From the NCBI RefSeq assembly GCF_029227915.1, contig NC_079887.1, positions 16,489,650 through 16,553,649 of the forward strand: DNA of 64,000 nt, in the 5' to 3' direction. The translations under genes were made by a program, and so were the position numbers. The notes beneath the pieces are model-generated. The model worked only from the letters and a program-made list of their open reading frames with translations. It did no database searches and was not told the origin of the DNA. The DNA comes from Hydractinia symbiolongicarpus (lineage: Eukaryota; Cnidaria; Hydrozoa; Anthoathecata; Hydractiniidae). Of this stretch, positions 1 through 28,168 are shown piece after piece. Positions within the stretch are counted from its first letter, which is position 1. Every line of letters starts with the position of its first letter.

Positions 1-178
1 TACTTTTATATACTGGCAAATATCTATTATCTATGTTCTTATCTATGCAATGAAATATTACGTGCAGTTAAATATTGTAGGAAAGGTTTACGCGAATTAA
101 TTCGATTTTTTTATTTCTTATTTATTTTAGTTTTATTTCAGTTATCTTCGCTCTGTAATAATGACTTGGTTTAGCTAA

Positions 179-1933
179 GAGAATATCGATGTGTCTTTTG
201 TATTGCCGAATTACGAGGATGATGAAGCAATATCAGACTCAGACTTGGACAGCGAAATTCATCGCGTTGATTTAGGGCCACAGGTAGCCGAGGTGAGTAG
301 TTATATTTTACTAACCATAAAAAAGGCCATCTCTAGATTAAAATTGATCCAAATAAGACCACGCAACAAACAAAATCAAATGGGAATCATTCAATAAGCG
401 ATACAAAGAATAAAACTAAAAACGCTGTAAAAAGTAAAACGAAAAACCAAGCGAACCTTAATGAGTACAAATGTCATGTTTGCGGCGTAGCTGCATCAAC
501 TCGATTCAACCTAAAACGTCACATTTCTCGGTATCACAAAAAAAGAAGATGTCGCGAAAGCGCAAGACGGAAATTGCATTTGCCTGGAGTGTGGTTATAG
601 GTGTCGATATATTACAGACCTAAGAAAACATTTACACAAGCAACACTTAAAGGTATTCCGAACAGAAAGACTCACTTTTGATGACAATTCTGGTAAAAGA
701 TGTTTCTTTAGGTGACTTGTAAATCCTACTTTAGCAATTCGGTATAATGTGTGTAAACATTATTCTTTCCGTAGCATTTCAAACGTGGAAAGATGATACT
801 GAAACATCAAATCATTGCAGTTTTGTTATACTCTCGGGGAAAGTCAAAAACAAACAAAATGAAGCTCAACAGTATTACCAATGTAATCGGTGTGGACAAC
901 ACAAACCGAACAGAAAAGGAAAAAGACGCGTTAAGATGTCAGGTACGCTATCTTTCATACCTATATTGTGCGTTGGTATTAAACATATAACAATGTTTCC
1001 GAAATACTAGGGAAATTCTAAATTCATTGTCCTCTCTTACTGTAGGAACCTGCAAAATAGAAAGAAATTGTACCAGCACAATCAAAGCTACTTTTCACGC
1101 TGACGGTAAAGTAACGGCAGACATATGCTGCACCCACTATGGCCATGAAAAAGAACTAGAACATACATGGATACCAAAGTCTAGCAGAAATAGTATTGGA
1201 TCCAAATTACAACAGGTAAATTATAGCGCCTTTACGCACTAGTGTTTTCCCTTTTCTGGAGTAATATCGCCAAGTTTATGTTTATTATTTACAGGGTGTT
1301 AGGCGGGATAAATCCTGAGCGATATTAGAGAAACAGTTATAGATGACGGACTACACAGAATCCATTTGACTTCAGCACAAGATCTTGAAAACTTGAAAAG
1401 AGCTTTTCAAATAAACGACATTCAGCGTCACGTCAATGACCAGGAAAGTGTTTTGTCTTGGATTCAGCAATGGAAATCCGATCCGTACAACCCTGTGCTG
1501 TACTATAAAATGCAAGGAGAAGAAAACAAGAAAAAAAAATTAAAAACGGATGATTTTATAATAATTATTCAAACGGAGTCTCAAAAGTATGTGTTTCAGC
1601 GATTCGCCAAGAACGGATTGTGTTGTGATTCTACACATGGAACAACAGGCTATGATTTCGTTCATTAGTTCTTAACGATCAGCATATTTTTGTTTAGTGG
1701 AGATATTGAAAGAGACGTGGAGTTGCAGCATATGTACAAAAAGCAAGTACTCCAATATGATAATGTGTGATACATGTCAACAATGGTTTCACTGGTAAAT
1801 TTTAGATCGCCTACGATTGTCATGTTTTTGTATTTAAATTATGAAAAAGTAATAGTTACATTTATATTTTAAAATGTTTCAAAATCTCATGCGAAAAAAG
1901 AATGGTTTTGCAAGAAATGTCAGCAAAGAACAT
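179..1933 (+). pseudogene. Decayed MULE-like transposase gene with C2H2 and PHD fingers
   Basis: I trace exons at about 179-292, 337-652, 775-942, 1046-1215 and 1295-1668, then PHD pieces near 1699-1796 and 1890-1933; the first four junctions are GT-AG and in phase. Exon 2 holds two C2H2 fingers: C-x2-C followed by H-x4-H near 470-540, and a second near 570-650. They lie in different frames, separated by a 1-nt slip at an A-run near 540. Exon 5 starts out of frame near 1310, then runs to a CCDSTHGT motif near 1625 that resembles the first catalytic Asp region of MULE transposases. The rest of the catalytic core is absent. Sequence resuming at about 1710 encodes a split PHD finger (CSIC...CDTCQQWFHW, then WFCKKC). 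A broken domesticated gene of the same family is possible. The MULE assignment is from memory of the motif. Confidence 0.5.
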
Positions 1934-2408
1934 GAAAAACTATACTTCTTACTTTATTTTATTTTATTGTACATATATGCTTTAGGTAATATTTGGTTAT
2001 GTTAGGTTTTTTTAGTATTTTTTTACCTGCTTGCAATTGATTAAAAGAAGAAGAAAATGTTTTACTGTGTTTTAATACATTTTACAGCAGTAGAATACTT
2101 ACTATCACAAAAACATATTTGTATTCATATTGTTGTTTACGGCTTCATTTATTTTTCAAAAAATCCTTAGCGCTATACTGGCATTACGTTTCACATACCA
2201 TACAGTAGCATATACTATATATACTGTGTATACTCAAATATATGCATTTTTGGTCGGGGCAGCTGCGGTATTTAACAGCACGTTGTGTTTTCTTTCGCCC
2301 GCCATCTCTAAATCTTGCTTGTAGGCGAGCGCCAAATTTGCATCTCATTATCTATGGAATTTCAAAAATGCCCGGTATATCTATCTGGGCATTTTTGTGT
2401 CACATGAC

Positions 2409-2484
2409 CAGCCTGTTCCAGGGTCATTGTTGGCCACTCCGTAATAACGGCTCAGGGGCCACAAGACCCTGGGGACGAGGTTGG
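2409..2484. repeat. Short palindromic MITE-like element (GGGGACGAGG family)
   Basis: The right end reads CCCTGGGGACGAGGTT and the left end is an imperfect inverted match. The centre, TTGGCCACTCCGTA, recurs in the copy at 44266-44310. Related copies or halves occur at 10459-10494, 25313-25370, 34440-34530, 44266-44310 and 45948-46020. No coding capacity. Confidence 0.6.
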
Positions 2485-2606
2485 GAGTATGACATGCTTG
2501 GTATACGGAGTATGACATGCTTAATATACGAAGTATGCTATACGGAGTGTGACAGGCTTAGTATACGGAGTGTGACATGCTAAGTATACGGAGTGTGACA
2601 TGTTTG
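2484..2606. repeat. Tandem repeat, unit about 24 bp
   Basis: About five imperfect copies of GTATACGGAGTGTGACATGC and variants. The same GTATACGGAGT core appears in inverted orientation near 4205-4275, so the two clusters may be subterminal parts of one old element. Confidence 0.7.
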
Positions 2607-3815
2607 GTAGGAACAGAATTCGATGTATTGTTAATGAGTTAAGGTTTACAATGGCTGGTATAAAAGTACACAATTTTAAAGTTACATAATAAAAAGTCAT
2701 TGATTGTATGGTTAGTTTTATTGCATACAGAGACATACAAAACAAAGTTATAAAGCTTAGAGTGAATATAATGGAAGCCATAAAAATAAACTTCATACAA
2801 AACGCAAATAGTAAACTACATCATACAGTTGGACTCGAACACCGGTTAACTCGAACTTTTATTAGCTGGAACTGTTATCTACGGTAATTGGTACTCTGCA
2901 TGCTTGTCTCATATTTTATACGTTTTTCTTCATACACAAATTATTTGCTTGTTTTAGGCACAATTTTCTAAACTGGAATAGCTCAGAGTAAATTTTTAAT
3001 AAGAATGCTTAGCTTAGACTTCGACACTCATACTGCATTCGCTAATGTCTATCCAAACCAGTCTCGGCATTATACTCTCAAAGCTGTCTGCGCCGCTCGC
3101 GGCTTTGAGATATATAAATATTTTCGTCTATATGGAGTAAACATGTCACTATACTATGGAGTTATGTATGGGACAATATTCGTGAATGGTTTTCGTCGCG
3201 TCGCAAATGCTTTTCGTCGTGTTGTATCTTTCTTTGTGGTGTGGTTTTTGTCGCGTCGCCTCTTTCTTTGTGGGGTGTTTTTACGTTTTGTCGAGTCGTA
3301 TCTGTGTTCGTTGCGGCGTTTTTTGTTATTTTTTTTACTTTGCGACGTCTTCCACTTCGTTGCGTATTTCACTTCGCAGCGTAATTCACTTCGTGGCGTA
3401 TTTTACTTCGTAGCAAAAAATGTTTATGTTTTTTTAACACGAACTACTAAATTTATGTAGCACTTACAAGAAATCCAAGTTACATGAATAAAGTGCAGTA
3501 AAATAAACAAAACCTTTAGTTTAGTGCTAAAAATTGTATTCTATTTTCAAGTTAGTTTTACATTTGTGGTTACGAAGACATATTATGTGTTGTGTAAGAA
3601 TTTTATGTAATAATTTATGTTTATGTAATTAGTTTACTTGATTTTTGATATTTTTATTAGAATCCATTTAAACTGCAAAATAGATAATAGAATATACAGT
3701 GTAGCATGCTAAAAATGTATAGCTAGTTAAATCTATAGCTAAGAATGTATCTTTTATTAAAAGAAATTGACAAAAAATAACAGCTAGCTCTACCAAAGCC
3801 ACTCTCGAGAGAAAG

Positions 3816-4111
<296 letters not shown>

Positions 4112-4643
4112 AGGCAAAGTGGTAGCTTAGCTGCGACGGGCGAACCCGTGGATCTTCCACGGGCTAATGACTAGTACACAAATATTGTCCCACATATAAC
4201 TACATACTATACGAAGTTATACTCCGTATACGCATGCCTGTACGGAGCCGTACTCCGTATAGCTGCACACTCCGAATGGAACAAAACCACGCTACAATCA
4301 TTTTCAACCAATGCGGTCGACATGCATAAATTAGCATAATAATTACGCCTCATGGTTTGTTCCAGTTGATGAAAGTTCGTTTGGAGAGTAGACGCGTTTA
4401 GGGTAAGAAAGAAAGTACCTGTTTTTTATTAATATGTGGAAGAAAAAGGTTGCCAAGGGGTAATATAATACCCAGGAGATTAATAAAGATAGTGTTACCA
4501 GTTATAAGTTAAAACTAATCGGAAATCTCTAGAATTGTCACTTTCACTGTTTTTGTCAGCTAGCTATAGCTATTATATGTAGTACGTTGAGGTAGCTACA
4601 ACTAGCTAAAGTATCTTCCTGTTATTAAGTTTTTAGAAAAATT

Positions 4644-19293
<14,650 letters not shown>

Positions 19294-20227
19294 GCAGCTG
19301 CGCGTTGTTTACGTGGAGGTTGTTTTGCGCTATGACTTCTAAAAACTGAAAAGTATTGTTTATATTGTTTATATTGGCGTTTATATTTTTAACAAATAAC
19401 CAGTAGTAGTAGTATTTTATTTTAAAACGATTCATATAGGTTGTATTTTCTTGTGTTCGAGACTTTTTTTAGCTATATAAGCTTTTTCTTGGGTTATTTT
19501 TGACATAGTTTACAAAGATTGCTTAATCTTACCTGTGTATGTTCATGCAATGTCGTCAAGATATTCACCTTGTTAGCAGTTGCTTGTTGAATCATTTTTT
19601 CCCTAATCATTTTCACGAAGAGCAAATGTAAAGAGTTTGCAAATCTGTTTTAGATTTCGTTTTGAGATGCGGGTGTAAAAAATGTTTTTAGCAAAGGATT
19701 TTTGTTCTTTTTTATATTTTTGTTAATTTTCATATTTTTTCGAGAAAAGTGATCACACTAAACAAATGTAGTCGTTGTTCATCTGCAGACCTAGGTTATC
19801 TGTATATCCAGCAAGCGACGGTTAAAATCTGATATTCGCGCTGCAGCATACCGCGTGACGAAGCTATCTATTCAACGGCCGGTGCGCATTCTAACGTCAC
19901 CAAATCTTTTAGTTATGCAATAGGTGAAAGTTACTGTATTTGGGGTTATTTTTACGACTTAATCAGGTCTAGGAAAATACTAGACCTGATTAAGCAAATA
20001 ACTTAAAAAAATGTCTGCGAAAATAGCCAACGCAGTTAATTTTCTTTTGCATCAATAGTATTTCCTAAAAGAACGTAAAAAACATGGTTCGCAACGTTCC
20101 AAACAGTCGAACGCTGTATTGAGATATCTAGGCTGTCCTATCAAGAGGAAAGGGTGGTCCTCCGTGCTCTTTATCCAGAAACGTAATGCACGCGATGGGA
20201 CTACTTTCGCCACAATATAAAGGCCGC
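19294..20227. other. 3' flank of piwi
   Basis: Presumed 3' UTR and intergenic DNA; no coding exon recognised and no clear AATAAA close to the stop. It contains the hairpin at 19958-19994. Confidence 0.55.
19958..19994. other. Perfect 15-bp stem-loop downstream of piwi
   Basis: CTTAATCAGGTCTAG, a 7-nt loop, and the exact inverse, about 665 bp after the piwi stop codon. It could be a transcript 3' structure, a microRNA-like hairpin or a MITE remnant. The stem is shorter than a typical pre-miRNA. Confidence 0.8.
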
Positions 20228-20915
20228 TCTCATTGAGACGTTGTTAAGCCTAGTGTTTATTTATCGTCTTAGGCTTACGTTGAAACAGTCTTAGGCTAAG
20301 GCGAATATAAAAAAATTCTGATCTTAAGCCGTATGTCAAAGATAATCGTCGAAAAGTTTACGACAAAATATCAATTTTTTTCGATATTTTTCTTAAGCCA
20401 AGAGTTTGAATGAAACAAAACGTTTGAATAGACGCACATAATAATAATATAGCCGATTTATTTCAAGCATATACATAAATTACATGGTTCTTCATCTTAA
20501 AATGCGTAAGTATATATATGAAATAGCGTTGAGTAAAAAATCCTTGAAACACAAAGAACGAAAATCAAACATTGATAAAATACATAGGAAGATGATAAAA
20601 CTTTCCAAAAGCTTTTCACAGGTTCCACTTAAAAAAACACATTACTGGTGGACTGATCTGGTGAATGAAAAACAAAGTGATTGTTGTGAATCCATAGATG
20701 CTAAAAATCTAAGCGTTAAAACCAATCTTGTTTTGTTCTCATGAGAAAACCCTGTCATAAGCTAAATATTTTATATCAATCTTAACGCTTAACACACTGT
20801 TTTAAGGGTAAGACAGAAAATTCGAATTTTGTGATTCACACTAGCGTAAGCCTAAAACTGTCTTAAGGCTAAAGATCGTCTTAACGTAAGCCTTAAGACG
20901 TTAGTGAGAACCAGC
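20228..20915. mobile_element. Imperfect MITE with TCTCAYTRA ends
   Basis: Inverted ends built around TCTTAGGCTTACGTT and CTTAAGGCTTACG, with terminal TCTCATTGA and (inverted) TTCTCACTAA. The GGTTCTCACTA end resembles the MITE at 41456-42051. The interior open stretch 20484-20744 is Lys-rich and unrecognised; I do not call it a gene. Confidence 0.5.
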
Positions 20916-21204
20916 ATTTGTAGCGTTTTGTTTCTTCTGGCCGTAGCGCATGTACATACAGTCGACGCTCGATATCTCGAGCTCTCAGGGGACCGACGAA
21001 AAAGTTCGTAGTCGAGATATCCAGCGTCGAAGGCCTTTAAGGTTCGAGATAGCGAAATAGCCATACTTGTTTACGAGAGTTTACGTTCTTGATTAGATCA
21101 TTTAGCCGCAAACGAGGAACAGAAAAAAGACAATATAAATACATACTATTGTATGTATTTGTTACTAAAAGAAAAGGCAGTGTAACATTTTAAATTTCTG
21201 TGTT

Positions 21205-21339
21205 TTAAAGAGAATTAGTGTTTTTGGGCACTTTATACTTTTCTGCGATAGCTTTATTTGTCGACCCTGTCAGCAATTCTTTTAAAGCATTGCATTTCTG
21301 AGCCAATGTTTTTACCACACGCTCCATCTGAGTAGCCAT
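21205..21339 (-). pseudogene. Tigger transposase N-terminal (CENP-B HTH) fragment
   Basis: From a Met near 21339 the protein has KCNALKELLTGSTNKAIAEK followed by YKVPKNT, the helix-turn-helix signature of pogo/CENP-B transposases. It stops after about 44 residues; the rest of the transposase is absent. Confidence 0.8.
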
Positions 21340-21599
21340 TTTTTGAAATGAGAAGGATTTCAAAAATCCCAAATTGTAATCATTCGAAAGTCTCTTATGT
21401 GTGTCAATTAAAATTTTTATAAAATCAAATGCTTTTGTTCGAAAAATAAGGGAAAAGATTGAGTTAACGTAAAAAATAGTTCGACGAAGCAAAAGTTCGA
21501 GATAACGAAGTAAGAGATATAGAATGTAATTTTGCCTACAAGAGATTGCAATGACTAAAGAGACTGGAAAAACGTTCGAGATAACAGGTATTCGAGATA

Positions 21600-21794
21600 C
21601 CGTAAATGATCGAATAAACGCCGGGGGAGTTTATTCAAAAATTTACTTTTTAGGGGAGTGGGGGGTGGGGGCGTTTGATCGACAGGGGCGTTTAATCAAC
21701 AGTGGCGTTTATTGCTAAAAAATAGGGTAAAAGGGAGGCGTTTAATTGACAGGGGCGTTTAATTGGCCGAGGGCATTTATTCGATGATTTACGG
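21600..21794. mobile_element. MITE nested in the Tigger element
   Basis: Ends CCGTAAATGATCGAATAAA and an almost exact inverse, with internal GGGGCGTTTAATC motifs. It sits about 16 bp from the Tigger right end and splits the Tigger terminal sequence. A related AATAAGCGCC-rich sequence occurs near 33947-34150. Confidence 0.75.
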
Positions 21795-21812
21795 CATTGT
21801 GCGTCGACTGTA

Positions 21813-24800
21813 ATTGATAATAAGCATAATAAGTGCCCACATTTAAGCGTTTGGGAGCTGTGACAATGGAAAGCAACCTTAAAGAAAGCATTGTTAGGTT
21901 GTGGTACTTAGTACTGTGATACTTTCAAGGATGCTGATCACGACTTCAAATGTTACCAAAGCCGGAAACCCGCAGTTTTCTTAAATTTTGACATAATATG
22001 TAGGCTCGTAGAATGATCCACTTGGCGTAAAGTAGCTTTAAAATGCTTAATTTGAAATCTAACTTTACTTCTTCTGGTTTTACACCGTTTTAAATCTGAT
22101 TCTGAACTTCTTCTGAACAATCCTTTCAATACACAATCAGTTGTATTGGCGATCACGAATATGTTGATGCCTTAACAGTTGAGAGTTCGTATGCTGATTA
22201 TACGGAAGCAGTAACAAAACGTTGTGACGAAGCTCGAGTGAAACTTTTTTAACAAGGCAAGTTTGCAGAAGAATTACTACCATCGACGATTAATGCGCTA
22301 CAAGATATGCAAAGCGTGCAAACTATCAGGCTTATTTGGAAAGGTGCCTACTTCACTAAAGTTGGTTTAGATTTGATGACTACTATTGTGTTATAGATAT
22401 GCTAAAGAAATTAATGAGTTGAGAATGCGACAGTGGATGAAAAAAAATGCAAATGTTTGAAAAGCGTACTCATGCAGAAATTTATGTAAATGCATGAAAA
22501 GCAAGATGCCAAAGGTGATAATTGAAAAACAAGGGAAGAAGATTGCGATGATGATGTTGATGCCAACTTTATTGATGAATCGGACATTGACGCTAACAAT
22601 GTTCTTTTAACATAATATCGATAACACACGATACGCTTTCTCCGATAGCTCAATTTACTTAAGCTACATGCTGATGTGTTTTTGTTTCTAGTCGATATGC
22701 ATGAAAATACTATCAACTACAAGAAAATTAGGATAAAGGAACACCCGAGGTTTAAATATTTAACACGAGATTTAAAGTTCTCGATACGACTCGATAATCA
22801 AGTGTTTACCTAGTTTTTCCTATATGTTTTGTTAAGTATTGTTTTATACGTCCTCTGTGTATTATGTAGTTGTTGAAAATTATATTTAAAAAACTTGTAA
22901 GATAATTGTATCAATTTATGTTGATAATGTCTTGTAGTAACAAGACGAAATATCCGTTAAAACGAAATAAAAAAGATGTCATCATCAATCAAACTTCTCG
23001 TACTTATTTTTATTGTGAAGTCATATGCCCGAATTAATATATATACATACCTTTATCAAAAGATTTAGGGTACAAAACTTTTTTAAAAGCTCTTAAGACG
23101 TATTGACCCACTGCCTATGTGTTGATTTATTGCCGCCCCATAAGGGGCGGCTCTTAGTCCGCCAGGCGTGAATAAAAAGATTTTTTTGCTGAGCGAAATC
23201 TTGCGTTTCGTGCTGTGCTACTTGATTTCGTGTAAACAAACTAATTAAGTAGTACAGCTTCGAAGTATCACAAACTTTAAAATAAACGAATAGAACCTAA
23301 GAAAAATTTAATTGTGAAGCTGTACTTAAAAGCCAGGTTTGGGCAATCAAACTCATGGCGGCGACCATAGAAAGGTTTGAGTGAGTATCACTGTGTAACT
23401 GACACTGATGCGATGATGACAGTGATCTGGAAGAATCTTTTAATGATTGCGATCAGAGGAGGTAAACATCACACTTTTATAAGAGTTTATTAAGGAGAAA
23501 ACACGTTTTTTCGTGATAACTTTTCTTGCCGCATTGTGTTTGTAATGAAAAGTACACATAAGTTGTATCTTATTATTATTAACGTTTCCTGAAAATTTGA
23601 AAGAAATTGATACGACGGAAGTTAAAAAACTGGAGAAAACACGCTTTCGTCTCTAACAAATGACAAACTCTCATAAAAACACGATTTTTACCTCCTTTAT
23701 TCCGATATTGTAAAACGATGGAGAGCCGTAGGAACGCATGTACAATTGAATTATCGTAAAGGTGTATTGACATTCGCCTAAACTTCAGAATATGTACACA
23801 AAACAATTTAATAAAATATAAACTGCAACACAGTTATGCATTTACTCACTGAGTCCACTTGGAAATTCTCATTCTTTGTGTGTAGCTAGAAGTGCGTATT
23901 TGCGTTTGCAGCCTTTATATGATAACCAAGATTTTTCTGCACAAATTCTACAGTTGCTCCTGGCGTTCTACACGAAACCACCCACCCACCATGACAAATG
24001 TCCATTTAGCTTTGCAGCAACAAAGGTTTATGAGCTCGTTCACAGAAAGTAATGTAGCTAGCATGCTCAAAGGAAAAGGAGGCGGAGAGGTAGTCGAAAA
24101 GCGTATCAAAGTGTGCAAGGGAAGGGGGGTCTTTGAAGGGCTTACATATCTATATACGCTTTAAAAAATTAGTGCGGTTTTTTAGGTATCTTTTCTGTAA
24201 AAAGTGCGTGGTTATTTCAACTTTAACACCTTAGACCTGCCACAGTTACCAATTGTTCTTTTTTCAAGTAACGTGTTATAATTAATAGTCTTAAAGTTGA
24301 TTTTTCGGGGAGGGGTGATCTGTAACTCGGGAAAGGGGTAAGTCGAAAGCAAAGCATACAATGGAGTATAAGATTGACGATTTATAGTATGAACGCATTA
24401 TTGAATAGACCCATTATATAGTTGTTGACAAATGATTTTTGTCTGTTTTACCCGCATGTGACTGGTTAATCCTTAAACTATAACTTCTTTTTTGGATTGC
24501 TTGATGAATTATATATTTTTTAGAGACAAAAAAGGACAAATTTAATGAAGATCCTAACTGGAAACATAAAGGGCGTATACTTCTAAATTAAAGATTAAAG
24601 AAAAAGTCCTTCTGATACGTTACAACCAGTAAACCACAAGGTTTCTCGGCTTAAAGTTGCAGAAAAGCTTGCCACAATTAACATGAACTGATGCATATTT
24701 CTTTAGATTTTGTTTTTGCAGATTTTATAGATTATGCCTTTAAATTTTTTAACCTATAAATTTGATTTAAAAATATTAAAGCAGCAGGTCTACTATTATG

Positions 24801-26726
24801 GTAACCGTTGGCCTGATTTTTTTTGTTGCATGATATATACTTTTACATTTTTTATGCGTGTGTCTGAACAAAGTGTTTTTTTGTCCTAAAATCTTATTTT
24901 TTGATTGGAATTTTTTAATTTCTTTTTTAAATAAATATTTATAAAGTTTTATTTTAAATGCTTCACAGACTGCATTTTAAACGTTTTGAAAGTATCAATT
25001 GTGCACGTAAAACAGTATAAATATAATCCTATTTATAGTGAGGTAGAATGTAGCATGAAATTCAGCCGTATATCACTGTATATAATACTGTGCAAAATAA
25101 TTCTTTAAAAAATTTAACTAGAAATATTTTGCTATTCTTTCCGGATCCTAATAGTTATAAGCTGTTTGCTGCTCTTGAAAAAGTCCACTAGAAATAAAAT
25201 CGAATGTTGATGTAACTTCCAGATTTAAACGTAGCATGCGGAGGTAGAATGTGCACACGTGATCAGATAAAACGCACTGCGTATCCTTTCATTGTGCACT
25301 TCGCGTGTTGGTGCAACCTCGACCCCAGGGTTTATAAAAAGACAACCAGCCCTGGGGTCAAGGTTGGTGTTGGGGCTAATCATCGGTTTGGAAAATAAGG
25401 GGTGCATATTTATCATCTTTAAAAGAACAACTGTCGATCAGGGTAAACAAGGGCGGCAAGTAGTTGCAACTACATACTAGTATAGCTATAAGTTGTATAC
25501 TCTGTTTTTCATAAAGTCCTTTCTCCTTATTCACAAGAAGCTAGTTTACCTATTTGTTACCGCTTGGCCATAAGTTGCAATTGTATTCACAAAATCCTAC
25601 CGCCCTATTTCAAAATGCCTAAATTCTGAAACTCGAAAAGCATAGCCAATACAATTTTTATTATTATGCTAGTTTCATTGGGCCAACCTAAAATAACCAC
25701 AAATTAATAGTTTTCTTTTTTCCAGAGTTGTTGCACTTTAGATTCTCACGAAATGGTGCTGAGAAAGCACAAGCATGACTAATGGCTGCCATTGTTTGAT
25801 TTTTTAGCCATTTGGATTTTCGCTGATTATTTAATGCTCTCAGTTACACACTGTTTGATTTCTGATAATAATTTTTTCTTTTGGTCTAAGTGATAGCTTT
25901 TATCTTTTTCGTGCCAACTTCAATTAAATCATCGTCTTCATAGTTGTCCTCGTTAATTTTTCCAAAGTAGTTATATTGATATAATTGTTCGAATGATGAT
26001 TCTTATTTTCTCAAAAGTACCAATTTATTGCATGAAAATTTAAGTGGTGGGATTTTCTAGTCCACCAGCTAGTATTAGTGACGAACGGAATTTAGTAGAT
26101 CTCACTGTCTCGTTGAACCGCCCTGTGTTTTAATGAAATAATACACATGCCTAGATAATTTTCCAGGAATGTGTCCAAATATTTTCCATTCTCCAAATTA
26201 TTTCATCTTGGCACGAATAGTGAAGGCGTATTCTCCATCTCGAGCTTTGTTCCAGGAAGTCTCTATGAAAACGTGATAACCACAGGAAGCGTTCTTGACC
26301 CCAAAGGAGTGTGTACCTGCTACTGCCATTGCTGTTTTTTATTCTCGCATTTCAAGTTAAAGCATTACTCCATTAAATTTTTGATAAACTTCAAATATAA
26401 ACATTTGAAGCATTTATGATTCTATTTCATTTTTCAGATTTGATTTCAGATTTTGATTTAGTAAACATGAGATTGTCACGCAAAAAATATTGTCTTTCCA
26501 TTCTTATGAGAAATCAGGCAACAAGAGATTTACGTTCATATCTTATAAGACGAAGTAATAAGAAGAAACAGACTAGTGAAAGCAACTGGTATGCATGTGT
26601 CGGCTGTAAATGCTGAACTGGAGAGCTAGGAAGAAAAAAGGAAGAAGGGTTCTTCCTACAATAAGGTTCGTGTAAGGGAGGGAGTACGGAAATATGCATA
26701 CAATAATGGAACACAAGCTGTGCAGC
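21813..26726. other. Long gene-poor interval
   Basis: I find no supportable gene. The few reading frames are short and unrecognised. It contains a GC-rich hairpin (GCCGCCCC/GGGGCGGC near 23132-23151) and a GGGGACGAGG-family mini-element at 25313-25370. Short acidic-coding-like text near 22540 is not enough to call an exon. Confidence 0.5.
25313..25370. repeat. GGGGACGAGG-family mini-element
   Basis: CAACCTCGACCCCAGGGT at the left and CCCTGGGGTCAAGGTTG at the right form the inverted ends around a short AT-rich centre. Confidence 0.65.
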
Positions 26727-26841
26727 TTGTTTCCAATTATTAATTGATGTATGTGAAAACGTGTATTGCGGGTAATTTGTTTAAAACGATTAATTGCATA
26801 ATTAATCGTTTTAAACAAAAAACAATTAATAATTGGAAACG
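26727..26841. repeat. Nested palindrome
   Basis: Outer arms GTTTCCAATTATTAATTG and its inverse (ends 26727 and 26841) enclose an inner arm pair TTTGTTTAAAACGATTAATT / inverse near 26777-26820. It could extrude as a cruciform. It abuts the decayed pogo-like transposase and may be its broken 5' part. Confidence 0.75.
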
Positions 26842-27740
26842 TAAGTTCGTTAACCAGAAAGGACATTTGCCAACATCAAATTTCAATAAACGTGGAAGAT
26901 CTAATCTCGTAAAAGATGACTTGATGCGAAAAATAAAGGAATAATTATTGTGGCAAGGTTATAAGATGGTCATTTCTATCGGAAACGGGATCTTGAAAGC
27001 TAACAATCCAAACAGTCTGTCTAAACTTGCTGGTCACATCACTTTGATAGAAGATTGGGCTAGAGGTATCTTAAAATCAATGGTTGGGTCAAGCGGAAAT
27101 GAACTACTTGGAGTGTTGAGCCTTTCCCGCAACTCCTTGCTGAAGAGACATTCACTTTTCACAAGACCATCGCAATTGCCAGCGATCAAATTATCAACCT
27201 CGATCAGGCACCCCTTTTTACGTGTCTCGGGAAATGTACCTTTACCTTAAAGGATTCCAAAAACATTCCAATGAAGGGTGTAGATGACAGTTAACAGCTA
27301 CATTTGCTGTTAGTGCTACAGGAGAATTTTTGCCCATGCAACGAATTTACACAAGAAAAACCAAAAGATGTTCTGTAAAAGTTGAAATCGAAAACCACTG
27401 GTCAAATAAATTGAAGGCTACTGAGTATTTCGAGAAGGTAATATTTTCATGTTTCAATGAGATCAAAGAAAACATGGCGTCAATGATTATAATGGATACG
27501 TTCAAGGGGCAGGACAATCATTATAATGGGTACGTTCAAGGGGCAGGACAATGATGATTTGAGAGCACTTTGAGCTAAAAATAACTGTGAGGTTGTAATT
27601 CTACCACACAACCTAACAGCCGCTATATCTAAGCGTCAACAAATCTGCAAAAGCATACGTTTTCGAAGCATAACACTTGGATTGGAAATGAAATTTTAAA
27701 ACAACCCAACAAAGGCATTACACCTTTTAATGTAAAGAAA
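26840..27740 (+). pseudogene. Decayed pogo-like DDE transposase
   Basis: Broken plus-strand frames encode recognisable pieces in order: a FNKRG segment (near 26890), IINLDQAPLFT with the first catalytic-type Asp (27195-27230), KNIPMKGVDDS (27255-27290), a TGEFLPMQRIYT-like segment (27320-27350), NHWSNK (near 27395), IIMDTFKGQDN with the second Asp (27485-27515) and VVILPHNLT (near 27595). Several frameshifts and stops separate them. A 33-bp stretch around GTTCAAGGGGCAGGACAAT is duplicated in tandem at 27499-27552. Confidence 0.75.
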
Positions 27741-27759
27741 ACGTTACGTTATTATGTTT

Positions 27760-28168
27760 GGAAAGAAAACTCTGGTCTGTATTTTCTTCCTTGTTATCTT
27801 TCCCTTTGCTGTAATTATCAACGTTCATTGGTTAATATATGCCGTATATATTTTTTCGCACGACACAACCGTAGGAAGATTATGCAAGAAAAAAAGACTT
27901 ATATAAACGAATCTACGCCACTTTTATTCCATGGCGACTTCTATTAAGCTATTTCTAAAACTCCGGTAAATTCAATTTAGGGGAGGTCTTTTAACAAAGA
28001 GCGCATTTAATGTAAAACCGCTGAGAAATGTCATGAGAAAAGTTGAGAGGTAACAAATCCACAATGACAATTTATTCACTATTCAGTACGTAATACTAAG
28101 CTACAGATATATTTTTAAAAATGCGTTCATTTTTGACCTTTCAGTGATTCAGGAGCAGTTAAATGTAG
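27760..28168. other. Short intergenic stretch 3' of peptide gene A
   Basis: No coding feature. A TTTATT near 28072 is AATAAA on the minus strand and could be the polyadenylation signal of the gene at 28169-28913. Confidence 0.5.

Larger units (their letters stand above)
20959..21810 (-). mobile_element. Internally deleted pogo/Tigger element
   Basis: Ends CAGTCGACGC and its inverse, flanked by TA on both sides (20957-20958, 21811-21812). The left end continues TCGATATCTCGAG, typical of Tigger termini. It contains a CENP-B-type N-terminal transposase fragment and, near the right end, a second nested MITE. The DDE domain is missing. Confidence 0.8.

Noticed and set aside
19958-19994. MicroRNA precursor downstream of piwi
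   Set aside because: A 15-bp stem is too short for a standard pre-miRNA; kept only as a hairpin.
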